Position numbers and translations under genes: made by a program. This document shows positions 8,407 through 17,095 of a DNA stretch of 64,000 nt, in pieces. The notes under the pieces were generated by a model that saw only the letters and a list, made by a program, of their open reading frames with translations, was not told the origin of the DNA and ran no database searches. Origin of the DNA: JAKPUX01 sp035353815 (GTDB taxonomy: Bacteria > Zhuqueibacterota > Zhuqueibacteria > Residuimicrobiales > Residuimicrobiaceae); assembly GCA_035353815.1 (NCBI GenBank), contig DAOQAG010000019.1, positions 1-64,000 on the forward strand, in the 5' to 3' direction. Within the stretch, counting starts at the first letter, position 1, and each line of letters opens with the position of its first letter.

Positions 8407-9723
8407 TTAGTGATACTCTTTTTCGCCGTACCCCACGGCGCGGCGCCAGTTGGCCCGCGCCAGATCCGACTCGATGTCAGCCGCGGCTTGCTGCAGCAGC
8501 GCCCGGGTCAGCTCGGATTGGGCGTCAAAATAATCGGTATTGGAGGCCTGGCCCTGCTGGTACTGCTTCTCGGCCACGGCAAAGCTGGCGCGGGCCTGCT
8601 CCGCCATCCGCCCGGCCACTTCCAGGCGTTTGGCCGCCTCGGCCAGGCGCAAATGGGCCTGTTTGACATCGAGGACGATCGCCTCGCGCAGCTGGCGTTC
8701 GCTCTCGGCCAGTCCCTGAAGGCGCAGCTCGGCCTGCTCGATCCGGGCGGAGGTGCCGCCGCCGTTCCAGAGGTTCCATTCGGCGCCAACGCCGACCAGC
8801 CAGTAGTCCATCCATTCGTTGCGGATCATATCGAGACCGGGTTTGCCATAGCCATAGCTGGCGAAGCCGGCGACGCTGGGCAGGCGTCCGCCGCGAGCGA
8901 TCTTGCGGCTGGCGCCGGCCGCCTCGCGCACCCCGGCCAGGCTCGCCAGTTCGGCGCGGTTGGCCGATGCCAGCTGCTGCGATTGCAGCAGGGTGCCGGG
9001 TTCGAGATGCCCCGGGCCCATCGCGGCGAACTCCGCAGCGGCCGGTAACGGCGCCGCCAGCAGGTTCTCGAGCGCCGCAACGGCCAGAGCGATCCCATTC
9101 TCGGCCTGCAGCAGCGCCAGATCAGCCTCCGAGGCCTTGACCTCGACGCGCAGACGCTCATCGCGGCGGGCCAGCCCCTGCGTCACCATGCTCTCGACAT
9201 CACGGAGATGCGCCGCGATCTGCTCGCGCGCGCTGCGGGCGATCTCTGCGCCCTTTTGCGCCTGCAGCAGCGCCGCATAGGCCGACTCGACCCGGTAGAT
9301 CAGTTCGGCGCGCTGCCGCTTGAGCTCGTTCCCTTTCGCCCCAGCCAGCGCCACGGCGGCATTTTTCGACTGCGTGAGCCGGAATCCGGCAAAAATGGGC
9401 TGGCTCAACGTCAGCCGCAGATCCGAGTTGTCCAGCGATCCCAGTTTGATGCCGCCGCCGGGGAAAAACTGCTGGAAGAGCGGCGTATCAAAGCTCAATT
9501 CGGGGACGGTGCTCTGGCGGCGATAGCTGCCGGAAAGATCGAGGGCCGGGCGCTGGGCGGCCCGCGCCTGGTTGACCTCGGCAGCGGCGATCCCGGCCTC
9601 ACTCTCGGCCACCTTGAGGCCGGGATTATGCGCCAGGGCCATCTGCACACACTCCGGCAGGCTCTGCTGGGCCAGGGCAATGCCCGTCATCATCAGCAAC
9701 AGCATCGGCAAGAAAAAACGCAT
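8407..9723 (-). CDS. TolC-family outer-membrane efflux protein
   Basis: A 438-residue protein with a signal peptide (MRFFLPMLLLMMTGIALAQ) and the two internal repeats of long helices typical of the OEP/TolC fold (LPECVQMALAHNPGLKVAESE at the first repeat, and a coiled-coil second repeat with KQYQQGQASNTDYFDAQ). It forms the outer-membrane exit duct of the exporter. A GAGGAG ribosome site lies 5 bases before the ATG. It is the first structural gene after the TetR-type regulator. Confidence 0.92.
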   Translation of the reverse strand: MRFFLPMLLLMMTGIALAQQSLPECVQMALAHNPGLKVAESEAGIAAAEVNQARAAQRPALDLSGSYRRQSTVPELSFDTPLFQQFFPGGGIKLGSLDNSDLRLTLSQPIFAGFRLTQSKNAAVALAGAKGNELKRQRAELIYRVESAYAALLQAQKGAEIARSAREQIAAHLRDVESMVTQGLARRDERLRVEVKASEADLALLQAENGIALAVAALENLLAAPLPAAAEFAAMGPGHLEPGTLLQSQQLASANRAELASLAGVREAAGASRKIARGGRLPSVAGFASYGYGKPGLDMIRNEWMDYWLVGVGAEWNLWNGGGTSARIEQAELRLQGLAESERQLREAIVLDVKQAHLRLAEAAKRLEVAGRMAEQARASFAVAEKQYQQGQASNTDYFDAQSELTRALLQQAAADIESDLARANWRRAVGYGEKEYH

Positions 9724-9757
9724 GGCTACTCCTCAATACATGGGGGAAGCAGATAGC

Positions 9758-10060
9758 TTAACGCGGCAGCAGGCCGTAGAGCAGCAGATCGGTGATCGCC
9801 TCTTCCCGCCTGGCGAGCAGCTGCTCGGAGTCCTTGAAAACCTCGGGAAAAGCCGCCGCAAGCAGGGGCTGCAAGGCAAAGATAAAAAGGTTGAGGGCCA
9901 CCAGGCTCCACATGGTCTGGAGCGGATCGACCGGCCGGATCCGGCCTGCNNNNNNNNNNNNNNNNNNNNNNNNNNNNNNNNNNNNNNNNNNNNNNNNNNN
10001 NNNNNNNNNNNNNNNNNNNNNNNNNNNNNNNNNNNNNNNNNNNNNNNNNGATTCAACCAT
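9758..10060 (-). CDS. TetR-family regulator (CecR-like), interrupted by an assembly gap
   Basis: About 63 C-terminal residues are visible before the N gap (IRPVDPLQTMWSLVALNLF and ARREEAITDLLLYGLLPR at the end). They look like the ligand-binding C-terminal domain of TetR/AcrR regulators such as CecR. On the other side of the gap only a possible start (MVES) at 10058-10060 is seen, so the DNA-binding domain lies in the gap. TetR proteins are about 200 residues, so the real gap is probably nearer 400 bases than 100. Its position ahead of tolC-hlyD-ABC genes fits local repression. Confidence 0.65.
   Translation of the reverse strand: MVEXXXXXXXXXXXXXXXXXXXXXXXXXXXXXXXXXXAGRIRPVDPLQTMWSLVALNLFIFALQPLLAAAFPEVFKDSEQLLARREEAITDLLLYGLLPR
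9950..10049. other. Assembly gap (100 N)
   Basis: Exactly 100 N, probably a placeholder of unknown true length, falling inside the TetR-type regulator gene. Confidence 0.99.
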
Positions 10061-10079
10061 CTGGTTTAACCAACTGGTT
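10055..10079. promoter_or_regulatory. Tandem palindromic operator-like sites beside the TetR gene
   Basis: Two copies of AACCANNTGGTT (10055-10066 and 10068-10079) repeat with a 13-base offset; each is a perfect dyad of 5+5 bases around a 2-base centre. They overlap the putative start codon of the TetR-type gene, as expected for an autoregulatory operator. The binding protein is inferred. Confidence 0.6.
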
Positions 10080-10325
10080 AGTTAAATTTACTATATCTGG
10101 TGGTATTTGTCAAGTAAATAATGCGCAAATTGGCAACTTTTGCCGAGCTAAAAAAAAAGAGCTACGTATGAAGAAAAGATTTGACTTTTGGGATGCGCTC
10201 GATTATATTTTATCAAGCTGTTTCTTAGGCTCTACCTCTCCCCCTAAATGTGCTCACTCCGGCGCCATCCCCCAGTGGCTAAGGAGTATACCCCTGGTTG
10301 TAAGGCATCGTCAGGAGAAGCAGCT
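10080..10325. other. Non-coding leader between the TetR gene and the small membrane protein
   Basis: AT-rich at first, then mixed. A short inverted repeat (GGCAA...TTGCC) occurs around 10130-10143. A 63-codon frame from 10168 has no ribosome site and no recognisable features. I see no known riboswitch. Confidence 0.4.
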
Positions 10326-10508
10326 ATGGGAAACCAACCCATCTATTTTTGGCAGCTGATCAGCAGCGGACTCGGGCTCTTCCTGGTGATTCACGCCATA
10401 CTGGCCAAAGAGTTCCTCCTCTTCAGTGGTGATGAACGGCTCATGCGCATCTCCAAATTCTTCCTCGGCCTGGCGCTTTCACTGCTGCCCTTTTTCAGCC
10501 GCTTCTGA
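10326..10508 (+). CDS. Small membrane protein of unknown function
   Basis: A 60-residue protein starting MGNQPIYFWQLISSG. It has two hydrophobic stretches (about 10-33 and 44-58) separated by a charged loop (GDERLMRISK). The start is supported by AGGAG at 10313-10317, 8 bases upstream, and the gene is followed within 25 bases by a strong terminator, so it is transcribed as a single small gene. I do not recognise the family. Confidence 0.6.
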   Translation: MGNQPIYFWQLISSGLGLFLVIHAILAKEFLLFSGDERLMRISKFFLGLALSLLPFFSRF

Positions 10509-10528
10509 GGGGCTGCCCAAAAATGCGG

Positions 10529-10560
10529 CGCCCGGAGCAAGTCTCCGGGCGTTTTTTTTT
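10529..10560 (+). terminator. Strong rho-independent terminator
   Basis: A perfect 9-bp stem (CGCCCGGAG and CTCCGGGCG) with a 5-base loop is followed by nine T. It ends the small membrane protein gene; on the other strand five T follow after a few bases, so it may also stop the fumarase transcript. Confidence 0.9.
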
Positions 10561-10573
10561 GCCCATCCGCCGC

Positions 10574-12094
10574 TCAGGAGTGCATCACCTCGTGCAGACG
10601 CTGCGCCGAGTCCTCCAGCACCTCCTGATGGAGAGAATGGCCGTGGGCGTCGATGGTCACCACGACCGGAAAATCCCGCACCCGCAGCTCCCAGACCGCC
10701 TCAGGACTGCCCAGCTCCTGCAGATGAACGCTGACCACTTCCTCGACACAGCGGGCGTAGATCTGCGCCGCCCCGCCGATGGCATGAAGGTACACCGCCC
10801 CATACTCCTGCAGCGCACGCCGGGTTTTCTCCCCCATCCCCCCTTTGCCGATGATCGCGCGGATCCCGAAGCGGTGAATGATCGCGGCGGCATACGGTTC
10901 CTCGCGGATCGATGTGGTCGGACCTGCCGCCAGGACCTTGTAGCGTCCCTCCTCCTCGATCACGACCGGTCCGCAGTGGTACAGGATCCCGCCCCGGATC
11001 AGGTCGAGCTCGCCACCCTCGTTGAGATAGTGGTGCACCGCATCGCGGCCGGTATAGATGAGGCCACTGAGCAGGACGATATCCCCAACCGTCAGGGTGC
11101 GCACCGTGGCTTCATCCAGCGGTGTCTGCAGACGGCGCACCCGTTGTGCGCTGAAGGTGAGCTCGGCCGGGGCCGCCGGTAGCGCGGTGAATTCATCACG
11201 CTCCTGATAGAGCCACTCGACCACGGCCCCCTCCTGATCCAGGACCATGCCGCGGCGGCGGTACGCCCAGCACATATAGGCGATGCTGACAAAAAAGGAG
11301 GCAGGCAGGCGGTTGAGGCTGCCGATTTTGCAGCCGCCGAGGGTCAGGCGCCCGCCGAATCCCATGGGGCCGATGCCAAGGCGGTTGGCATCGGCAACGA
11401 TGCGCGCTTCCATCTCCGCCAGCGCCGGGAGCGGATTGACATCATCGACCGGGCGCAGCAGCTGCGCCTTGGCGCAGGCGTAGCCCTCGGCGCGATCGCC
11501 GCCGATGCAGACGCCGAGGAAACCGGGGCCGCAGCCGTGCCCTTGGGCCAGCAGCACCGCCTGCAGGATGCAGGCGTAGACGCCCTTGAGATCCCGGTTG
11601 TAGCGCACGCCGTCAAAGGTTGCCGGCAGCATGAACTGGGCGCTGGTGTTCTCGCAACCGCCGCCCTTGAGCATGAGGCGCACATCGATCTGCGGCTCCG
11701 GCCACTGTTCAAAATGGCAGACCGGCGTCCCGGGGCCGAGATTATTACCGCTGTTGCGGCCGGTGACGCTGTCCACCGAATTCTGGCGCAGATAGCCGAG
11801 ACGGGTCGCCTCGACCACCGCCGCCTCGATCGCCCGGCGCACTGCGATCTGGTCGATGCCGATCGGGGCGTGAATATAAAAGGTGACCGTGCCCGTATCC
11901 TGGCAGATCGGGGCGGAGCGCTGCCGGGCGAGACCGATATCGAGGGCGACCATGTCGAGGGCCAGGTGGGCCCGGGAGTCGGGCTCCTCCCGGCCGCGTG
12001 CCTCGGCCAGCACCACCTCAACGTCGCGCGGCAGAAAAGCCGAAGTGCGGCGGATGAGCTCGAGCATATTGCTTTGCAGCAGCGGGATATCCAT
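10574..12094 (-). CDS. Class I (iron-sulfur) fumarate hydratase, alpha and beta parts fused
   Basis: A 506-residue member of the class I fumarase / tartrate dehydratase family, which interconverts fumarate and malate with a [4Fe-4S] cluster. The N-terminal alpha part has CQDTGTV (Cys about 64), GGGCENTS, and GCGPGFLGVCIGGDRAE (Cys about 188), with a third candidate cluster Cys near AYMCWAYRR. The C-terminal beta part (from about 310) has LSGLIYTGRDAVHHYL, AGPTTSIRE and IGKGGMGE. The ribosome site GGAGGTGAC abuts the ATG. L-tartrate dehydratase is a less likely alternative. Confidence 0.92.
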   Translation of the reverse strand: MDIPLLQSNMLELIRRTSAFLPRDVEVVLAEARGREEPDSRAHLALDMVALDIGLARQRSAPICQDTGTVTFYIHAPIGIDQIAVRRAIEAAVVEATRLGYLRQNSVDSVTGRNSGNNLGPGTPVCHFEQWPEPQIDVRLMLKGGGCENTSAQFMLPATFDGVRYNRDLKGVYACILQAVLLAQGHGCGPGFLGVCIGGDRAEGYACAKAQLLRPVDDVNPLPALAEMEARIVADANRLGIGPMGFGGRLTLGGCKIGSLNRLPASFFVSIAYMCWAYRRRGMVLDQEGAVVEWLYQERDEFTALPAAPAELTFSAQRVRRLQTPLDEATVRTLTVGDIVLLSGLIYTGRDAVHHYLNEGGELDLIRGGILYHCGPVVIEEEGRYKVLAAGPTTSIREEPYAAAIIHRFGIRAIIGKGGMGEKTRRALQEYGAVYLHAIGGAAQIYARCVEEVVSVHLQELGSPEAVWELRVRDFPVVVTIDAHGHSLHQEVLEDSAQRLHEVMHS

Positions 12095-12187
12095 GTCACC
12101 TCCAAACTGAAATCACTCTATTCATGTAACCCATTTCGGGCCGGGATTATTCGCGTCGGCGCCGGCGCGGGCGGGAGCACTTTTTTC

Positions 12188-12216
12188 TTGGATAATGGCA
12201 TGAAAATCTTTATCAT
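12188..12216 (+). promoter_or_regulatory. Candidate sigma-70-type promoter for the amidase gene
   Basis: TTGGAT and TATCAT are separated by exactly 17 bases, about 26 bases before the start codon. It lies in the divergent region between fumarase and amidase. Confidence 0.4.
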
Positions 12217-12241
12217 GTCAAGGTCTAAACCAGGAGTGGAA

Positions 12242-15200
12242 ATGAAAGCATCCTCCCGCCTCGCCCTGCTGGGCCTGATAGCCCTCGCCCTGGCCTGCGC
12301 TCCGAAAGCCGTCTTGCGCAAGCCCGCCTATGACTATAGCAAAATGGACAAGGAAAGCGCCCGCGTCCATAAAAAGATCGAAGCCTTCATCGCCGAATGC
12401 ATCGCCACCCACGCCCCCTTGCCCCTGGCCAACGGGGTGCGCATCGAATCGCTGATTCTCAAGCCCGGCGAAAAGTCGCTGGCGGTCACCTTCAGCAAAA
12501 ACTTTTCCTATCCCGCCTTCCGGCCGGACAATGTCAAATCGGCCTATGCCCGGGTCCATGCGCTGCTCGGCAAGAAATATGATCCCTACAACATCACCCT
12601 TTATACGCTCGGCCAGCCGATCGAGTCCCTCGTCCCCAATTTCTATCGCCGCTCTGCCGCGCAATGGGACCGCAGCCGCATGGCCCTGCAGAAACCGCGG
12701 CCCGCAGCGCTGGTGCGACGTATCAGCCGCCCGCTGCAGCCCGACGCAGGACTGCTCAACCGCACCATCGACGTCCGCCCCAGCCATGGCTGGTATTATA
12801 ACGCCGCCACGGACCGCTGGGAGTGGCAGCGCCCGCGCCTGTTCGAGACGGTCGAGGATCTCCTGCCCTTCTCCTTTACCACCTTTTATCTCATCCCGAT
12901 GCTCGAAAACGCCGGCGCGGTGGTCTTTACCCCGCGCGAGCGCGACATCCAGACCCACATGGTGGTGGTCGATAATGACGCCCCGGGCTATGCCGAGACC
13001 GGCCCGGGTTGGCACCCCGGCCCCGAAAAGGCCTTCGCCACCGGCCATCCCCCCTATGAGGTCAATTACAATCCCTTCCTCCAGGGCAGCCACCGCCTCT
13101 GCAGCAGCGACGCCGCCGGGGCGAGCTGCGCCGTGTGGCGCCCGGAGATTCCCGCCGACGGCGAGTATGCCGTCTACATCACCTGGCATCCATCACCGGA
13201 TAACCTCGATGATGCCCTTTACACCGTGCGCCATGCCGGTGGCATCACCCGCTTCCAGGTCAATCAGCAGATCGGCGGATCGACCTGGATCTATCTCGGC
13301 ACCTTCCGCTTCCTGCAGGGCTGCCGTCCCGACAGCGGCAGCGTCGAGCTGTCCAGCCAGAGCCGCACCCCCGGGCGTCTCGTCAGCGCCGACGCTGTGC
13401 GTTTCGGCGGCGGCATGGGGGATATCCTCCGCAACGGCGCGGTCAGCGGCAAGCCGCGCTTCGCCGAGGGCAGCAAATACTATCTCCAGTTCGCCGGCTT
13501 TCCCGATACGCTCATCTATAATCTCTACAACGGCAAGGATGATTATCGCGAGGACTATAACAGCCGCAGCGAATATGCCAACTATCTCTATGGCGATCCC
13601 TTCGGCCCGAAAAAGGAACGCCACCACCCCGGCCTCGGCATCCCGATCGATCTGACCCTCGCCTTCCACACCGATGCCGGCATCACCCGCTCCGATACGA
13701 CCATCGGCACCCTGAGCATCTACAGCTACCAGTCGGCGGATTCGACTTTCAGCTTTCCGGACGGCGTCTCGCGCATGGCCAACCGCGACTTCGCCGATGT
13801 GCTGCAGACCCAGCTGGTTGAGGATCTGCGCCGCCTCTACGATCCCGTCTGGAGCCGCCGCCCGGTCATGGACGGCGATTACAGCGAGGCGCGCCGCCCC
13901 CAGTTCCCCTGTACCCTGCTCGAGCTGCTCTCGCACCAGAATTTTCTCGATATGAAGTTCGCGCTCGATCCGCGTTTCCGCTTTGACACCGCGCGCGCCA
14001 TCTACAAGGCCATGCTCAAGTTCATCGCCTTTCAGAATCAGAGCGCCTGGGCGGTGCAGCCCCTGCCCGTCGACCACTTCCAGGCCCTGCTGAGCGGTCC
14101 CGGGGAGGCGACGCTGAGCTGGCAGCCGGTGATCGATCCGCTCGAGCCGACCGCCGTGCCACAGGGCTACATCGTCTACACCCGGCGGGAGAACACCGGC
14201 TTCGACAACGGCGTATGGGTGGAACAGCCGCGTCTGGTGGTCCGGCCGATCGCACCAGGCCTCCTGTACAGCTTCAAGGTGACGGCGGTCAATGGCGGTG
14301 GCGAGAGCTTTTCCAGCGAGATCCTCTCCCTGTGCCAGCTGCCGGAGGATCCCGCCCCTCTCCTTGTCGTCAATGGCTTCGACCGCATCGCCCCTCCCGC
14401 CTGGATCGACGCCGGCGATTTTTCGGGCTTTGCCGATTTTCTCGACCAGGGCGTACCCGACCATCTCAGCGTCGGCACCACCGGCCACCAGATCGATATG
14501 AAGACCGATTCCCCCTTCCGCACCAACGACGCGCCCGGTCATGGCGCCAGTCAGGCGGCCTGGGAAGCCCGGCCGATCGCCGGCAATACCTTTGATTTTC
14601 CCGCTCTTCATGGCCGTTCGCTCCGCGCTGCGGGCCGCTCCTTCGCCTCCTGCAGTGATGAGGCCCTCGCCGACGGGCAGGTGGACATCCGCCGCTTCCG
14701 GCTCATCGACCTCATCCTGGGTGAGGAGAAGCAGACGCACTGGCCCACCGCCGCCGGCGACTCGCTGCGCGGCCTCTCCTATGCCGCCTTTACGCCCGGG
14801 CTTTGCGCCGCCCTCGACACCCTGTTCAGCCACAAGGGCGGGCTGCTGCTCAGCGGCGCCTACATCGGCAGCGATCCCTGCGCCGGTAAAACGCCCGACG
14901 ATCCCCTCGTCCGCTTTGTCGAGCAGCGGCTGCATTACCGCTGGACGGCCGATCACGCCAGCAGTGACGGCCGCCTCTGCAGCGCCGATGCCCGTTTCTG
15001 GCCGCGCGGGACGACGTTCCAGTTCAACACCGAGCCGGATGAGCGGATCTATGCCGTCGAGGCCCCCGATGCCCTCGATCCGGTCCAGGGCAGTCGCACC
15101 ATCCTCCGTTACGGCGAAAACCAGTTCAGTGCCGCCACGGCCTTCAAAAAGGGGCATGCGGTGGTAGCTCTGGGCTTTCCCTTCGAAGCGCTGCGCGGCG

Positions 15201-15256
15201 ATGCGGAGCGCGACGCTCTGATGCGGGCGATCATTAACTTTTTGACGGAACCATAA
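12242..15256 (+). CDS. Lipoprotein N-acetylmuramoyl-L-alanine amidase with inserted golvesin domain
   Basis: A 1004-residue envelope protein with a lipoprotein signal (LALACAPK, Cys about 20). The zinc amidase (Amidase_3) pattern can be followed: DVRPSHGWYY (His about 182), RSEYANYL (Glu about 444), FHTDAG (His about 476) and the catalytic LLELLSHQN (Glu about 561). A golvesin-like beta domain (about 300-390, GEYAVYITWHP to SADAVRFGGG) lies between the first two zinc ligands. After it come a fibronectin III domain (about 615-705) and a C-terminal glutamine-amidotransferase-like region. The family is often mislabelled xanthan lyase. The start is set by AGGAG at 12232-12236. Confidence 0.8.
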   Translation: MKASSRLALLGLIALALACAPKAVLRKPAYDYSKMDKESARVHKKIEAFIAECIATHAPLPLANGVRIESLILKPGEKSLAVTFSKNFSYPAFRPDNVKSAYARVHALLGKKYDPYNITLYTLGQPIESLVPNFYRRSAAQWDRSRMALQKPRPAALVRRISRPLQPDAGLLNRTIDVRPSHGWYYNAATDRWEWQRPRLFETVEDLLPFSFTTFYLIPMLENAGAVVFTPRERDIQTHMVVVDNDAPGYAETGPGWHPGPEKAFATGHPPYEVNYNPFLQGSHRLCSSDAAGASCAVWRPEIPADGEYAVYITWHPSPDNLDDALYTVRHAGGITRFQVNQQIGGSTWIYLGTFRFLQGCRPDSGSVELSSQSRTPGRLVSADAVRFGGGMGDILRNGAVSGKPRFAEGSKYYLQFAGFPDTLIYNLYNGKDDYREDYNSRSEYANYLYGDPFGPKKERHHPGLGIPIDLTLAFHTDAGITRSDTTIGTLSIYSYQSADSTFSFPDGVSRMANRDFADVLQTQLVEDLRRLYDPVWSRRPVMDGDYSEARRPQFPCTLLELLSHQNFLDMKFALDPRFRFDTARAIYKAMLKFIAFQNQSAWAVQPLPVDHFQALLSGPGEATLSWQPVIDPLEPTAVPQGYIVYTRRENTGFDNGVWVEQPRLVVRPIAPGLLYSFKVTAVNGGGESFSSEILSLCQLPEDPAPLLVVNGFDRIAPPAWIDAGDFSGFADFLDQGVPDHLSVGTTGHQIDMKTDSPFRTNDAPGHGASQAAWEARPIAGNTFDFPALHGRSLRAAGRSFASCSDEALADGQVDIRRFRLIDLILGEEKQTHWPTAAGDSLRGLSYAAFTPGLCAALDTLFSHKGGLLLSGAYIGSDPCAGKTPDDPLVRFVEQRLHYRWTADHASSDGRLCSADARFWPRGTTFQFNTEPDERIYAVEAPDALDPVQGSRTILRYGENQFSAATAFKKGHAVVALGFPFEALRGDAERDALMRAIINFLTEP

Positions 15257-15282
15257 AAATCGTTTCCATTTATGGCTGTTTT
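15251..15282 (+). terminator. Weak terminator-like hairpin
   Basis: A 7-bp stem CCATAAA / TTTATGG overlaps the amidase stop and is followed by CTGTTTT. The AT-rich stem makes this a weak call. Confidence 0.3.
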
Positions 15283-15377
15283 AGCTTATATTTCGATAGC
15301 CCAAGGGACCGGCGCGCGCTCAGGCCGGCCCAAGTCCAGCAATCCGGTTAAACCACGCAGCAGAATGGGGAAAGGCC

Positions 15378-15902
15378 ATGAAAGGTCTGTTCGTCAAGAA
15401 AAAAACCGCGGAGCATCCCGAACAAAACGAGGAAGAGATCAGCCGGCTGCTCAAGGCCATGCCGATCTTTACCGATTTGACGCGGCGGGAGCTGGCGGCG
15501 GTGGCGCGCATCCTGCACGAGCGCGAGTACCAGCCTGAGGAGGTCATTTTTCGCGAGAACGAGCCGGGGATGGGGATGTACATCCTCCAGACCGGCCGGG
15601 TGGCGATCCTCTCCGAGGCCGGCAACCTCCAGCTCGCCGAGTTCGGTGATGGTTCCTTTTTCGGCGAGGTCGCCCTCCTCGATGCGGCGCCGCGCTCGGC
15701 AACGGCGGTGGCCAAGGACAAATGCCGCATCTTCGGCTTTTTCCAGCCCGATCTCTACAGCCTGATCGAGCGCAATCCCGCGCTCGGCATCAAGATCGTT
15801 CTCGGTCTTTCGCGCCTGGTCTGCGATCGCCTGCGCCAGACCAACCAGCGCACCTATGCCATCAATGCGGCGCTGCAGCAGATGCGCCAGACCCCGCAGT
15901 AG
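15378..15902 (+). CDS. Cyclic nucleotide-binding domain protein
   Basis: A 174-residue soluble protein consisting of a single CRP-type cNMP-binding domain (about 25-145). The phosphate-binding cassette is recognisable as FFGEVALLDAAPRSATAVA, including the Arg. It has no helix-turn-helix DNA-binding domain, so it is a sensor or regulatory subunit rather than a CRP-like activator. It lies 11 bases before the AI-2E family permease gene, likely in one transcript, and may control that protein; this is inference. Confidence 0.85.
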   Translation: MKGLFVKKKTAEHPEQNEEEISRLLKAMPIFTDLTRRELAAVARILHEREYQPEEVIFRENEPGMGMYILQTGRVAILSEAGNLQLAEFGDGSFFGEVALLDAAPRSATAVAKDKCRIFGFFQPDLYSLIERNPALGIKIVLGLSRLVCDRLRQTNQRTYAINAALQQMRQTPQ

Positions 15903-15913
15903 GAGGTGCGCGC

Positions 15914-16954
15914 ATGATCTCCTTCCGCGATCCCAGCACCCGCAAGATGCTGGTCCTGCTTCTGGCCCTGACGCTGATCATCATCCTGCTCGCCATCGGC
16001 GGCGTCGCCCAGATGATGATCATCGCCCTCTTGCTCGCCTATATCCTCGATCCCCTGGTCGTGCGGATGGAGGCGCGCGGCATCTCACGCACCGCTGCCG
16101 CCGGCATCATTTTGCTCACCATTACGGCGCTGATCATTGTCGGCCTGCTTACCTTCATCCCCGCCCTCAAGGCGCAGCTCATCGGCATGAGCAGCGGCGA
16201 GAGTTCCGCCAAGACCGATCTGGCGCTCACCAATCTGCAGCAGGTGCTGCGCGCCAAACTCGGCTGGCTGGGCCTCGGCGATATTGACCTCAAGGTCAAG
16301 CTGGCGGAATTCAAGGCCTCTTTCGGCAAAAAGATCATCGACTTTATCGTCACAGATATCGTCGGCATCGTCCTCGCCCTGGTCACTATCCCCTTTCTCA
16401 TGTTCTTCTTTATCAAGGATTCCCGCACCTGGAAAAAGGGGCTGATCCGCATTGTGCCCAACCGCTATTTCGAGTTCAGCCTGGATCTCATCCACAAGAT
16501 GGATCAGCAGCTGGGCAATTATTTGCGCGGCCAGTTCATCGATGCCGTTTCGATCGGCACCCTGGCGACGATCGGACTCGGGGCTCTCGGCGTGCCCTAT
16601 TTTTTCCTGCTCGGTCCCTTCTCGGGACTCGCCAATCTCATCCCTTATGTGGGCCCCTTTGCCGGCGGGATCCCCTCGCTCATCATTGCCATCATGGAGA
16701 ACGGCGACCTCGCGGCGGGAGGCCATGTCGCGCTGCTTTTCCTCGGCCTCAAGCTGGCGGATGATCTCTGCATCCAGCCGCTCTCGGTCTCGAGCAGCGT
16801 CCATCTCCACCCCGCGCTGGTGCTGGTGACCTGCATCATCGGCGGCAACCTCTTCGGCCTCATCGGCATGCTGCTCTCGGTGCCGGTGACCGGCTTCGTC
16901 AAGGTGGTCATTACCGAGAGTCTGCAAACCCTCAAAGCCTACCGCTTTTCCTGA
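15914..16954 (+). CDS. AI-2E family (PerM/YdiK) transporter
   Basis: A 346-residue membrane protein with a hydrophobic N-terminus (two segments within residues 12-50), a segment near 65-90, a soluble middle and a C-terminal block of membrane helices containing GPFSGLANLIPYVGPFAGGIPS, the family hallmark. Members are diverse (autoinducer-2 export, Na+/H+ exchange, permeases), so substrate is open. The start ATG at 15914 is backed by AGGAGG at 15901-15906, overlapping the stop of the preceding gene. Confidence 0.9.
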   Translation: MISFRDPSTRKMLVLLLALTLIIILLAIGGVAQMMIIALLLAYILDPLVVRMEARGISRTAAAGIILLTITALIIVGLLTFIPALKAQLIGMSSGESSAKTDLALTNLQQVLRAKLGWLGLGDIDLKVKLAEFKASFGKKIIDFIVTDIVGIVLALVTIPFLMFFFIKDSRTWKKGLIRIVPNRYFEFSLDLIHKMDQQLGNYLRGQFIDAVSIGTLATIGLGALGVPYFFLLGPFSGLANLIPYVGPFAGGIPSLIIAIMENGDLAAGGHVALLFLGLKLADDLCIQPLSVSSSVHLHPALVLVTCIIGGNLFGLIGMLLSVPVTGFVKVVITESLQTLKAYRFS

Positions 16955-16970
16955 TTCCGCTTTGCGATCG

Positions 16971-17011
16971 AAAAAGCCCTTCCGGTGGTCCGCTCCGGAA
17001 GGGCTTTTTTG
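16971..17011. terminator. Bidirectional rho-independent terminator
   Basis: A 10-bp stem (GCCCTTCCGG / CCGGAAGGGC) with five A before it and six T after it, between the AI-2E gene and the convergent cyclase gene, so it can serve both strands. Confidence 0.88.
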
Positions 17012-17095
17012 TAGCCGCGCGGTTTTATTATCCCGAACGGTTGCCCGGGAGCAAAGGCATTGCGCTGCGGCAGGGTTGTGAAGAGGGGCGAGGTA

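Noticed and set aside
10168..10359. 63-codon plus-strand frame before the small membrane protein
   Set aside because: No ribosome site, overlaps the better-supported 60-residue gene in another frame and has no features.
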